Below, in pieces: positions 21,826 through 33,087 of a stretch of DNA of 64,000 nucleotides (positions are counted from its first letter, which is position 1; each line of letters opens with the position of its first letter). The notes below the pieces were generated by a model, which saw only the letters and a program-made list of their open reading frames with translations, was not told the DNA's origin and made no database searches. The DNA comes from Hanleya hanleyi (Eukaryota > Mollusca > Polyplacophora > Lepidopleurida > Hanleyidae): contig JAVTVY010018744.1 of assembly GCA_036873755.1 (NCBI GenBank), positions 1 through 64,000 on the forward strand. Reading direction: 5' to 3'. Both the position numbers and the translations under genes were made by a program.

Positions 21826-23873
21826 TTATCATGCGCGTCGCTAGGATTTTTCAAGGGGGGGTCGATTATCATAGCACTTTAGGCGAGGGTCCAGGGGCCG
21901 CCTAGGCCCCGGAAGCTCCGAGGTCCTAGATCGCCGGAGATGCGTTCTAAGCGTTTTCCCGGAATTAAATCTGAACATAATGTATGCAGATATAGGGTTA
22001 TATTATACAGCTCTGGGATCTTAGATGAGCTTAGATGGCCTGAGATGCATTCTGAGCGATTTCCAACAATTAAACTAAAACGTCATTTGTCAGATATCAG
22101 TATTATATTTTATTCTCTTCATCTTGAAAACACAATAATAATGCTTTGGGCCGATATACCTCGTAGGCGAACTCAGTGGCGTCGGAACGTAATTGAAAGT
22201 GGGGGACCACTATCACAGCCCAACAGGCGGGGGTCCAGGGGCCGCCTAGGCCCCGGAAGCTCCGGGATCCTAGATTGCCGGAGATGCGTTCTGAACGTTT
22301 TCCCGGAAATAAAACTGATCATAATGCATGCACATTTATGATTCTATTTTCACGATTTTTTTCCGCAATTATGAGCATGCATCGATATTGAAAACATCGC
22401 ACCTCATGCCTTCATCCATTTGACGTTCTAGTTATATTCAAAACATACAAAACGATGACTTATAGTTCTTAGAGCGGGGGGGGGGGGGACCAATATGCCT
22501 ACAGATACGATTCATTCACACAAAGATACAACAAGGAAATCCTCACAGCCCAACAGGCGAGGGTCCACCCAGCCGAAGTTCCAGATCTCCAGAGACGCGT
22601 TTTAAGAGTTTTCCCAGAAATATATTCGAACGTAATGTATGCATATTTATGGTTCTATTTTCACGTATGTTTCGCATTTATAAGCACTCATCGATATTGA
22701 AAAAATCATACTTCATGTCTGAATCAATTTGACTGTTTAGTTACATTTATCACATAAAAAAAAACACATAAAAAAACGATGACCGTTACATCATGGAACA
22801 TTAGAACCATTATGATAGCGATTCGTTTACACAAAGCTAAAATGAGCCATCCTCACAGCTAGCCTGACAGGCGAGGGTCCGGGGGCCGCCTAGGCCCCGG
22901 AAGCTCCGGGGTCTCCGGTTGCCGGAGATGCGTTTTACCCGTTTTCTCGGAAACAGATCTGAACACAATGTAGGCCTATTCATGGTTCTATTTTCACATT
23001 TGTTTAGTATAAACTCGCATCGATATTGAAGAATATGCCGGACTCCATTTGACTTCCTGGTTTTATGTGGGGACATGGTCAGTTGGGATGCTGAAAAGTG
23101 AAAAGTGGGTGGACAAAAGATATTAGGGCTCCCCAAATCAAAAGTGGGGGAGAGGGGGGGGGGGGGCTGGCCCCTCCGCTTCCGACGCCACTGTAACCAT
23201 GTTAAAATGATTGAAACTAAACATCATCATATCACTTTCCGATTCATATGTCATTTCATGACTGTGAACATTAAACTTTTGCTGTAGAACATGAAACTGT
23301 GTATCATGGATTATATCTCGTGGCCATGGTGAAATACTGACTAGAAAAAAAATTAAACTGATATATTTTCCGGAAATGAAATATCACGAATATTCAGCTT
23401 ATACATATACAGCTTTCAGTTTATTGCCCGTTTTGCACTTCGACAACGGTAGACCGAGGCTGCCGATGCTTCATTATCAAATCCACACGCATCGAGCAGA
23501 AGGAAAAAAACACACCAGTTAGTGTTAATGATTAATTGAATAGTAAATTCGCATGCTTTATCCGTCGAGGGTTTCCCTGCGGTATCAGTCGAGGGTGGAG
23601 TCTCATGAACAGAGCTACAGCTCTTTTATAATCCACTTTATGACCATAAAACGGAAAGTCCTGTTGAGCGAACTGACGCGTCACTACTGGAACGGAGCAT
23701 GCTCACTCGTGAGCCTGGAGACGGACATTTTTTATTTCCTTTTTGCTTTTTTTGTGTTGTTTTTGTTTTCTCTGTTTTGTTTTTTTGCTTTTTCTTCTGT
23801 TCTTTTTTTTTTTTTGGCGCGTCCAGGGGTCGTTCGCACCTGACGACCCCCCCCTAACGACGCCCCTGGTTAT
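21826..23873. mobile_element. 2.04-kb element inserted in unit 2, TTAT duplication
   Basis: Unit 1 shows the empty site gatgttattcc. In unit 2, TTAT is found at 21,826-21,829 and 23,870-23,873 around a 2,040-bp insert. The ends are short imperfect inverted repeats: GCGTCGCTAGG on the left, GCGTCGTTAGG (minus strand) on the right. Both are followed by G-rich stretches. No transposase is present. It holds several copies of a block containing gggccgcctaggccccggaa and gagatgcgttctaagcg, and a nested element. Confidence 0.8.
22174..23193. mobile_element. Nested 1.02-kb element with CAGTGGCGTCGGAA termini
   Basis: It starts with CAGTGGCGTCGGAA (22,174-22,187) and ends with the exact reverse complement (23,180-23,193). 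Inside are G-runs and about three diverged copies of a 300-350-bp block. The element at 55,302-56,533 has the same termini and the same interior in opposite orientation. No target duplication is clear at either copy, so I do not assign a superfamily. Confidence 0.8.
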
Positions 23874-24251
23874 TCCAAAGATCAAGACAAATAAGTCTCT
23901 ATCAAAAAGAGAAAACAGACAACCCTTCAGCCTGCCTGAGAGTGTGAGTTTTACAGGGGCGGCCGACGTCGTGGACTCTGCAAGCGACAGCTCATTCCTG
24001 CAGACAAGCGCTGTAAACCCCTGGATGTTTTGGCCCACACCGCTTCCATCATCTCTTATGCTACCGAAATGGACCATCGAATTAATCTTAAGACTCTTGA
24101 AATCTTGGATCAGTCCCACAGGGTGATCGACCAGCCAATCCTGAATCAGCTATTAACTGAACTGTAATAATCAATGTACTTAAAGGTTATACAAAATGGT
24201 CTCAAAATCTGCTACTTTTTTGTGCTAAATTGTTGTAGAGATGATTATATA

Positions 24252-24410
24252 GACGTCACAACCTGATTACGATCTCGCTCAAATGCCTGTTGTGACGTCA
24301 GAATGTCAGCGACATCACGCTAGAACTCCCACAGTTGGGTGAATCCTTCATAACGCCCGACATCATAGACTACGACGTTTAGGGTGCAATCGTAATCAGG
24401 TTGTGACGTC
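24252..24410. mobile_element. Copy of the 22-bp inverted-repeat element, unit 2
   Basis: Duplicate of the element at 19,125-19,286, with the arms still perfect and a 3-base deletion in the middle. It was present before the segmental duplication. Confidence 0.65.
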
Positions 24411-26276
24411 ATGCACCAGAGGTCACAGCGCCAATACCTTTTCCCCCACATGTGTGCTATTCGTGTCCTAAAACCCAATTCGACGACATTATTCGAGAAA
24501 AAAATACTAATTTGTTGTTTGGAACACTACTGGGTATGTTTTAATGCAAAGTAGTATATAGAGTCATTTGGTATAACCTTTAAGACCCAAGGCCTTTTTA
24601 TCAACTCATTCCAGTATATCGGAAATTCACTTCTGGGACTAAGCTTTATTAGCTTGTCCTTTTGTATCTCCATGTGAGCACATACATTGTATGTAATTTT
24701 GATACAATAAATTGAAATTGATCACCTGGCATGCCTGGGAGAGTAACTGAAACAAACAGAAAGGTGTGAAGCAAACAATTTTTTTAAGGGAGAGTGTCCA
24801 ACAGGGAGAGTAAAAGAATCAAGGTTTAACAGGTGAGTTAGTTATTGTTTTAACATCAAATAGCTTCTTTTGGAATTGAAAGTTTCATTTGAGAGGACTT
24901 CTCCACAGGTATGGATTAGCCCCTGTTTTAACATCAAATCGCTAACAATAATTGACAAACACATAATAACATTCAGCACATAATCAATGTACAAATGAAA
25001 GCTCGTGTGAAACACGGGCGAAGAGCACTTCCCCAGATAATTTTGTAACACATAATTTGGTAATCACAGGGCTTTAGATCTGCTCAATTTGGGCACAACC
25101 CCTATTAGGGGTGGCAATTTTTTTGTAGGATGGGACAGAGGGCGGGGCATATTCCCCTGGAGGATGAGCAATCAGGAATCAACTCTGGTAGAAGTGCCTC
25201 TGAGAAGGGATTTCTTCACCAATGGGCGAAACCCAGTGTGAGGCAACACCGACAAAAAATTGAATAAAAATAAAATTTCAAATTGCCACTTTTATATTTC
25301 CTACAAAAGTTTGAACATGAAGATTTTAACCTCCTTTTTATGCCCGATTGTATGAGTTAGGCTTTTCTATTCTATCTGAAACAAAACCAGCAAATAAAAA
25401 TGTCAAACAACAAACAATGAATACCTTTCACTACAATTTATCACTGTAAGTCAGCGAATTGTTGTTGTTGTAAAATGCTACTACTTCGGCAGTAGTGACA
25501 TTCAATGTAAATCAGGAACCTTCACTGGCTGTGTGATCTATCACTGTCATGGTACCCGTATTTCGACAGTGATGCAGTATGTCAGAGCTAGGAAATGGAG
25601 GGTGTTTCAACAGCTCAGCCGACATGGTTTAAGTTACTGTTGAAGCATGATCTGTTGGAACACATGCAAAATTCACTAGATTATTCTGGAAGACAACCAC
25701 AGCCACAACAAAATGATGACAATGTTCGATTTGAAGTGTATGTTGGCAGTTTAACATGTGACTTAACATACAGTTTTTGACCTTGAGAAAATAGGTCAAT
25801 GTAGACTTCATGTCCATCATCAGCTACATATGTGGTATCAATTTAGAATTCCTAGCTTCATATTATATCATAATATACAGTATATAACCTTGAGAAAATA
25901 GGTTCAGTCAACTGGGATAGGCTTCTAGTCAGTCTCCAATTGCACAAGTATTATGAATTTGGAGAGCCTATCTTCACTCCTTTGAAAATTATTGCTAATG
26001 CTAAATTTAACCTTGATGAAACAGGTGAAGATCAGTCAATTTCATTAGGCTTCTGATCCATCACCAGCTGCATACATGTGTATGTGGTATGACAAGAAAG
26101 ATAGATGGACAGATGACATGGAAAATTCAGTTCATTTTGGGGCATCATTACATATCATCTTCAAAGTCTAAATATTCTGTCAAAATGCACCAGAACACAC
26201 CATTTTACTTCAATTATAGAGAAGAAAAGCAACTCCGAGTAGGGATGACAATTTCATTCTGTATATTTCGCTATTA

Positions 26277-27009
26277 GTTATAGCATCTTCAGCAGTGAAC
26301 AAAGTTACAAACAGCTCCATACGCACAGTATATATACAAGGCATAATGTGATCTTAGCCAATACACGTTTATGAATAGGTAAGCCAATAAATTATGTCAG
26401 TCAGGTTGAACGGATATTAAAATGCCGTCATTTTCAGAAATTGTTAAAGTTAAGCGATAACCTGCCAATGATCTACAAACGGTGTGATTCAGGTGATACA
26501 ATACACACTCTACAAATGTTGTAACTCGCATGGGAATATACAATTATGAAACATGCGAGTTACAACATTTGTAGGTTTCCATCAATTCTGATGTGGATTG
26601 CCAACAAAATTATCATGCCTATATTATCTTAAAATGACAGTCCTTATCCAAACTTCATGACATGTAGAAATATTCAATGTAGGTACATACCCACTTTTTC
26701 ACCATACTTTATTCATATGTGTACAGTTTACTTAGTTATTCCCAAATAAGCAGATTATGTATTGTTTTAATCAATTAGAGTGTGTATTGTATTACCTGAA
26801 TCACACCATTTGTAGACCGCTGTCAGGTTATCGCTTAACATTTAACAATTTCTGAAAATGACAGCATTTTAATATCCGTCCAACCTGACTGACTTAATTT
26901 ACTGGCTTATCTATTCATAAATGTGTATGGCTAAGATCACAGTATGCCTTGTATATACTGTGCATATGAAGCTGCTTGTAACTTTGTTCACTGCTGAAGA
27001 TGCTATAAC
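26277..27009. repeat. Large palindrome, about 233-bp arms
   Basis: 26,277-26,510 and 26,778-27,009 are inverted copies with scattered mismatches, separated by about 267 bp. The palindrome extends outward: 25,486-26,276 matches 27,681-28,491 in reverse, interrupted by the insertion at 27,010-27,680. Total arms are about 1.0 kb. Confidence 0.88.
26510..26574. repeat. Perfect 23-bp stem hairpin in the palindrome loop
   Basis: 26,510-26,532 (ctacaaatgttgtaactcgc plus atg) pairs perfectly with 26,552-26,574, with a 19-base A/T-rich loop. A 65-nt transcript would fold into a long perfect hairpin. There is no evidence that it is transcribed. Confidence 0.88.
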
Positions 27010-27680
27010 CAGAGATTATAATAAAAACAGGAAGGAATTGTATGCCCCCCATTCCGCTTTAATCCGACACTGCCCCACCATTGTTCTGTTGTTTATTGGT
27101 TGGTGGAGGCCTAATTTGGATATTATAAAAATTCTGTTTCAGTCACTTTTTTTGCCATGCCTCACATAATACATAAACAATTAGTGATAATAACAATGTT
27201 TCGATGCAAGATGGTCGCCAGGGCTTTCGCCAAATCTGAAAATGTGACCTGGTTATGAGACCTACATTCCTTGGGAGTATATTGTGGTGAAATTATGAAG
27301 CGATCAGTGAACTTTGAATTTTGCACACAATTCACTCTTTTTGGAGCAATTTCATACTTCAGGACCTATGTTGTCTGCTTTGGAATGTAGAATAACCTAT
27401 AATATAGCCATTTTCCTGGTCCAAATCGGTTATGGACTGGGATCCAGCCTGGACAAATAAATATATCTCATTCACTTAGGTTTGATAAACATAACTCTTG
27501 AAAATATAACTGAAAGCAGAGAAACTTCACGCTGCACACCAATGGGTCACTGACCACATATCATGTAAATTTCATACTTGCATGTATTTGAAGAAAAAAG
27601 ATTTGAAGAAAAAAGAGCCATAACTCTTGAAAATATACACGAAATGTGGAGAAACTTCACGCTGCACAACTACAGAGCAC
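27010..27680. mobile_element. Satellite-cored (pearl/Helentron-like) element, 5' part
   Basis: Inserted between gctataac and taatagcg of the inverted unit copy. It contains blocks with agccataactcttgaaaata and gaaacttcacgctgcacaac that are shared with 28,492-29,010. It breaks off at ctacagagcac, mid-unit. The rest of the same repeat unit appears at 28,492, on the far side of the inverted segment. Confidence 0.6.
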
Positions 27681-28491
27681 TAATAGCGAAATATACAGAA
27701 TGAAATTGTCAGCCCTACTCGGAGTTGCTTTTCTTCTCTATAATTGAAGTAAAATGGTGTGTTCTGGTGCATTTTGACAGAATATTTAGACTTTGAAGAT
27801 GATATGTAATGATGCCCCAAAATGAACTGAATTTTCCGTGTCATCTGTCTGTCTGTCTCTCTGTTTGTCCATCTTTCTTGTCATACCACATATGCAGCTG
27901 GTGATGGATCAGAAGCCTAATGAAATTGACTGACCTTCACCTGTTTTATCGAGGTCAAATTTAGCATTAGCAATAATTTTTAAAGGAGTGAAGATAGGCT
28001 CTCCAAATTCATAATACTTGTGCAATTGGAGACTGACTAGAAGCCTATCCCAGTTGACTGAACCTATTTTCTCAAGGTTATATACTGTATATTATGATAT
28101 AATATGAAATATAGCTAGGAATTCTAAATTGATACCACATATGTAGCTGATTTTGGACATGAAGTCTGACATTGACCTATTTTCTCAAGGTCAAAAACTG
28201 TATGTTAAGTCACATGTTAAACTGCCAACATACACTTTAAATCGAACATTGTCATCATTTTGTTGTGGCTGTGGTTGTCTTCCAGAATAATCTAGTGAAT
28301 TTTGCATGTGTTGCAACAGCCTCATGCTTCAACAGTAACTTAAACCATGCTGTATCGGCTGAGCTGTTGAAACACCCTCCATTTCCTAGCTCTGACATAC
28401 TGCATCACTGTCGAAATACGGGTACCATGACAGTGATAGATCACACAGCCAGTGAAGGTTCCTGATTTACATTGAATGTCACTACTGCCGA
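27681..28491 (-). repeat. Inverted partial copy of the duplication unit
   Basis: Reverse-complement match to 25,486-26,276 and to about 20,400-21,200 of unit 1. It keeps atacagc and the five bases that unit 2 has lost, but shares one variant (ggtgtttc) with unit 2, so it is not a simple copy of unit 2 as it stands. Confidence 0.88.
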
Positions 28492-29102
28492 AATTTCATA
28501 ATTGTCCATACAATATTAACCGAGATCCAGCCCGGACAAGTCCCAATTCACAAAAATTTGAAGAAAAAAGGGCCATATAACTCTTGAAAATATATGCGAA
28601 ACGCGGAGAAACTTCACGCTGCACAACTACAGGGCACTGACAACATATTCTGCAAATTTCATAATTGTCCATACAATATTAACCGAGATCCAACCCGGAC
28701 AAGTCCCAATTCACGGAGAATTCAGGAACCAAGGGCCATAACTCTTGAAAATATAAGCGAAACGAGGAGAAACTTTACGCTGCACAACTGTGGGGCACTG
28801 ACCACATATCATGCAAATTTCATACTTGTCCATACAATACTAACCAAGATCCAGCTCGGACAAGTCCCATTCACAGAGATTTCAGAAAAAGGGCCATAAC
28901 TCTTGAAAATTATACCGGAACTCGGAAAAAACTCAACGCTGCACATCTACGAGGCACTGGCCATATTCCATGCAAGTTTCAATCCTGTCCATCAAATAAT
29001 AACCGAGATATTGCGCGGACAACAAATTCGGACGGACGGACGGACAGACGGACGGACAAAGCGATCGCTATATGCCCCCCTCTAGCTAGAGGGGGGGCAT
29101 AA
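28492..29102. mobile_element. Satellite-cored element, 3' part with (GGAC)n and hairpin
   Basis: Three to four units of about 150-160 bp (gggccataactcttgaaaat ... cacgctgcacaac ... ccgagatccagcccggacaa) are followed by (GGAC)n at 29,029-29,057 and a hairpin at 29,072-29,100 (atgcccccctctagc and complement). This order is characteristic of pearl/CvE-type Helentron-associated repeats known from bivalves. The element is non-autonomous. Confidence 0.7.
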
Positions 29103-29205
29103 TTATTAATTCATTATAGAGTCTCTGCTATAACTAATAGCACAATATACAGAATGAAATTGTCATCCTTAACCAGAGTTGCTTTTCTTCTCTATTATTG
29201 GAAAT
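29103..29205 (-). repeat. Short third remnant of the unit end
   Basis: taactaatagcacaatatac and gttgcttttcttctctat match the end of the duplication unit in the same inverted orientation as 27,681-28,491, but more diverged. It lies directly after the hairpin that ends the satellite element. Confidence 0.6.
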
Positions 29206-30084
29206 TCATCAGTGGTTCCAATGGATTACTTCAATTAGATAAACGTGTAAAAATTTCCCAGGTGGGATGTGCCATATAACAGGTATGTAGAAGTTCCACT
29301 TCAAAAATCTTTCTACTTTTTCAGTTCAAAAAATAATTATCAACATTTGTAACTATGCTGACAAAATGCAATGGTATGTGCAATTTCACATCTCGAGTTT
29401 CAAATATATTCTGAGGACCTCTACATAAAACCAAAAAAAATGAGCATTAACTGAGTGATAATTTGTGATTTTATTCATTGAAAACTGGCCAGAATGCATC
29501 CCCAGACATCTGGAAGCCCAGGGTTTCAAAGCCACTGGAGACTATGTAATTTGGGACAGGGTCAAATTATTACATCAGTAATGGAGAGAGAAATAGCACT
29601 GATTCTGTTTACTTTGTTGACACAAGCACTATGTTAAGTGCATTATGCAATAAGTCAACCACTTCAGATTTATCACTTGAATGGACAACATACAGGCATA
29701 CACTATGTACTCCTGATAGTGTAGGTCTGCAATGTGAAGAATATCAGAGTTACAGTATGTCAATTTGACCAAAATGTCATGATTTCAAGCTTTCTTAAAT
29801 CCTTGCAATTCTTCATACAGTATACAGATTATTTTCTCTGACCAGGCACATTATGGCATTTTTGTGTGTAAACAGGGTCTGATTTAATTAACCTAGATTT
29901 AGATATATTTAACTGTAAAAACCCCCATTGCCACATATATGCCAGTGCTAGCAGCACCAATGTCATTTCAATCCATTTTTAAACTATAATGTTAATAAAA
30001 TTATGAATTGTGAAAAAGAATGCATAATGAAATATAAATAAAGCATTAAGTTGATGGGTCGCGAAATCCATATGTGAGGTCAAT

Positions 30085-31100
30085 TCTTTGAAATCCTTTG
30101 TCTGTCTAATAAGATCACAATAATAAACTTCATGAATAACCAATAAATTGTGCTGTAAAAGTTGACTGTCTATAGTGGTACCCAATGATGAACAAATATC
30201 ACGAAACTGCATGATGAAATCCCCAGATCTGGCCTGGGAATGTAGATATTGGACTGAAGTCCTGAGAATTTCATGTACCGGTATTAAAAAAAAATGGCCA
30301 TTTGGCTTACAACGGATTCATGTTAGGCAAATTAGAATTACTTTTCCCTGATTCAAAGAAGTAAATTTCCATTTTTGTGAAAAAAATCTTGTTTTGAGGT
30401 GCGAAAACGTGCCTCCATGATTTTGCCAACACCACCAAAATCTTGTCAGTCCTTTGCCTATCTTGCAAGATCATTTATACCCAAATTTCATGGAAATCAA
30501 ACAAGTTGTTTAGAAGATATCATGTTACACAGGTTTACCTGAATTCATGTCTATAGTGCCATTTAGTGATGACCAAATACCACGAATAACAAGCAGGTAA
30601 AATCTAAAGCCCAGGGAGAAGGCACATAAGAGTTAAATGAAAAAAACATTTAATCATGATAATCGTTATGAAGGTTTTGATGTCAAGTCAGATAATTGAG
30701 ATTTTTCATTTAAATGGCAATTTGGTTCGCACTGAAAGGGAATTATCATGTCGGCACTCTTATATTTATGCTTGGCAACCTAGAATAGAACAGTTTTTGA
30801 ATATTTTTCCAAGCAAATTGATAAAAAAAAAATTATGAGATGCAAAAAACTTGCCTTAAAAGTTATGCCAGCTACACCAAAACCTTTTCAGCACATTGCC
30901 TATCTTTCAAGACCATTGCAATAAAATTTCAAAGAAATCAGACAAGCCGTTCAGACGAAATCGTCACAGAAAGGTTTACCTATGCTCTGACTACAACGCC
31001 ACCTAGTGGTAAGCAGCGGCTATCAAAACACAAGCAGACAAATTTCCCAGACCTAAGGAGATAGCATACCAAGTCTGACCTGGAAATATTTAACGGTTTC
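30085..31100. repeat. Tandem repeat, period about 440 bp, 2.3 copies
   Basis: ccaccaaaatcttgtcagtc (about 30,433) and caccaaaaccttttcagcac (about 30,875) mark corresponding points. The surrounding sequence aligns over the whole period, including gccatttagtgatgaccaaa / gccacctagtggtaagcagc. A partial unit precedes at 30,085. The stretch ends in gcggcggcggcgga. Confidence 0.7.
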
Positions 31101-31745
31101 AGAGATATTCACGTTTAAAGTTGCGGCGGCGGCGGATCCGTTTCTCATGAAAACGTATCTAATAAGCCGGCCTGCCACGGAAAAACAATCGGTCCATCCC
31201 ATAATAAATTAACAATAATGAACCATACAATGCCAATAAACACACACATATAAAAATAAAGGCGTAAAAAACTACATACATGTAGTATGCTCTTACAATA
31301 GGAAATTATCTGTAGATAATAAATGAATATATATTATAGTGAGATCCACAATAATTCTTAGGCATTAATCACACAATCAATAAGCCGGCCTAGTTTCCTT
31401 TTTGCTATTATTTATACTGTTGCACGGTTTTGAGTATGGAAAAGTAAATTGACGATCCTGGGCATTATAAGAACTGATTTATTTAAAAAGAAATTGCCAG
31501 ATAAAAGCAGAAATGTATAAATATTATAGTACATGTTGTGTGTAAGATCCACAAATAGTTGTAATTTCGTGTATAAAGCATGTAATCAGTGTATTTAAAC
31601 CGGCCCGCCACAGCCTGCCAATCGACCTGCCACAGGCTTGTCACAGGCCTAACACAAGGACGACCAATTTTGACCCCAGATTCGTTGGCATATAGCTCAA
31701 ATATATATGTATATACTAATGCCATTTAGGAAGTAGATAACATTT

Positions 31746-32118
31746 ATATCCAATTATTTTTAGGATGACACTTTCTCAGTAAAGCACAAATACTAGTGCT
31801 GGATGGGTCAGTCCCGTGCGAGACTCGAACCCGCGTCCTCAGAATTTGGCACCCAATCGCCAGCAGTAAATGCAAGCGGCTCAGACCACTCGGCCACCTC
31901 AGCTTCCACAAAAGAGGAAGTTCGGAGATCGGAGTCTAGATTACGTACATTTACTACCCCTCTGATAGACACATAATGGCACAGCTCCTGAAGCCGAGTG
32001 GTCTGAGCCGCTTGCATTTACTGCTGGCGATTGGGTGCCAAATGCTGAGGATACATCCAGCACTAGTATTTGTGCTTTACTGAGAAAGTGTCATCCTAAA
32101 AATAATTGGATACAAATA
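31746..32118. repeat. Palindromic duplication containing a tRNA-derived SINE
   Basis: The left arm (about 31,746-31,893) and the right arm (about 31,992-32,118) are inverted copies around a loop of about 100 bp. The right arm lacks about 30 bp, including the B-box region. Landmarks are taggatgacactttctcagt, aagcacaaatactagtgctg, and ggcacccaatcgccagcag. Confidence 0.85.
31811..31903 (-). repeat. tRNA-like head of a SINE or tRNA pseudogene (Leu/Ser type)
   Basis: On the minus strand, gctgaggtggccgagtgg contains a good A box (TGGCCGAGTGG), and gcgggttcgagtctcgc contains a B box (GGTTCGAGTCT). Spacing fits a class II tRNA (Leu or Ser). The 93-base segment does not give a clean anticodon stem, so I treat it as tRNA-derived rather than a working gene. 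Confidence 0.6.
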
Positions 32119-32124
32119 TATATG

Positions 32125-32286
32125 GCTCGATAGCTTCTCCTTCAGTTTCATGATCGCTTCCTGCCTCTTACTCTGTTCAGTTTTGAGACCTGCATAATCT
32201 CCAAAGTCACAGTCTCCAAAGACGTGATTAACGCTGAAATCGGAATCTGAGCCAGAGCTTGTACTGCTGTCTATGTTATCCGCCAT
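32125..32286 (-). CDS. Possible first coding exon fragment (MADNIDSS...)
   Basis: The frame starts with ATGGCGGAT (good start context, from 32,286) and reads MADNIDSSTSSGSDSDF, then VFGDCDFGDYAGLKTEQSKR. It is acidic and serine-rich, and has coding-like composition compared with the surrounding A/T-rich sequence. A plausible donor (aacaga then GTAAGA) lies inside the frame. The frame runs into the palindromic SINE arm, so the remainder may have been displaced. I recognise no family. It could be a promoter-proximal exon captured by chance or a pseudogene. Confidence 0.3.
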
Positions 32287-32442
32287 GTTTGACTCTGGTC
32301 GCTTCACTGTGTGACGTAACAGGGTGATCGCCGAGCGGATTTACCGAGGGTAAAAATCACTTTTTGAGACCGCAGTGTTATAAGTCCTATCTTAGATAGC
32401 ACCAGTCCAGCATTTAATATGGCCGATAGATTTCAGCCACCC

Positions 32443-32790
32443 CAGCAAAAGAATGTTTAGCAAAAGCCAGCTTGACTTGCATTAAGAAATAGAACTTTAA
32501 CAGATAATGGTCTTGAATCCAATGTCTTTACCGTTACAAATGTCTTTTCCGTACCCGGTAATCTTTTCACCATCACCTGATAATAACATTGGCTAGAATG
32601 GGTAAAAATGTTTCTAGCCATTTTTGGGGGTGAAGTACTGTGATTCTAGCTTGGTTGACAGAGAAACAGTTTTTGTGGCCTACAAGATCTTGAATAATTC
32701 CATTTTGATAGCCAAACTGCACAAATTAAATTTCGGATTTGTCTTTACCGTTATTGTATGTTTTCATGAAAATGACCCATGTGGTTCTCA
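32443..32790. repeat. Interspersed repeat family R2, copy B (empty TTAA site)
   Basis: Matches 3748-4605 without the MITE. A single TTAA at 32,497-32,500 marks the unoccupied target. Confidence 0.7.
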
Positions 32791-32954
32791 GACATTTATG
32801 TCCTGCTAAAATTTATGCAGACAGAGAATACAATATTATAAATACAAGCATGACAAGCAATAGTTTCTGGCAAGACTCATGACTACTGTACAAAGTGTCG
32901 AGCACAAACTTATAGGGTGGTCTTAAAATGAATGGCAGCAAGCTTCCAACTTAC

Positions 32955-33087
32955 AGGATCCCCAGTTTGCGGTGTCAAGTCGAGGATATTTGGCAGGAGG
33001 CTGGTCTACTTCTGGGGAAGATTTTCCGCTAGCTCTGGTACAATGACTGCCACTCAATTCGGCCATCTCTGGTCTCAAATAAAACTT
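32955..33087 (-). CDS. Candidate coding exon with good splice sites
   Basis: On the minus strand, the acceptor tattttgtgtccccag precedes 33,087 and the donor GTAAGT follows 32,955. The 133-base exon is open in one frame throughout: KFYLRPEMAELSGS, then SGKSSPEVDQPPAKYPRLD, then TANWGS plus one base. An ATG in good context (33,066) could be the start. The basic/proline PPAKYPRL stretch looks like a nuclear protein start, but I cannot name a family. No partner exon was identified. Confidence 0.38.

Larger units (their letters stand above)
21492..24170 (+). pseudogene. THAP-domain gene remnant, unit 2, split by transposon
   Basis: The same frameshifted THAP sequence as in unit 1. A 2.0 kb element sits right after KEDVI, within the last residues of the THAP fold. 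The remaining part, from PKIKTNKSLSKRENR to the final stop, resumes at 23,870. Point differences (GRMCG instead of ARMCG, SS instead of SP) show independent drift. The gene was already broken before the duplication, because both copies share the frame change. Confidence 0.7.
21273..26350. repeat. Segmental duplication unit 2, with 2.0 kb insertion
   Basis: Direct tandem copy of 18,190-21,272. It is split at 21,829/23,870 by a 2,040-bp element. Differences from unit 1 include the loss of atacagc near 25,622 and of five bases near 25,855. After 26,350 the sequence leaves the unit and enters a large palindrome. Confidence 0.92.

Noticed and set aside
23553..23843. ORF rich in Phe and Leu (membrane-like)
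   Set aside because: Encoded by a long T-rich tract (about 23,727-23,818) inside a transposon. No homology or start context supports it.
31811..31903. Functional tRNA-Leu or tRNA-Ser gene
   Set aside because: A and B boxes are present but no clean anticodon or acceptor stem can be drawn. It is duplicated in a palindrome as part of a SINE.
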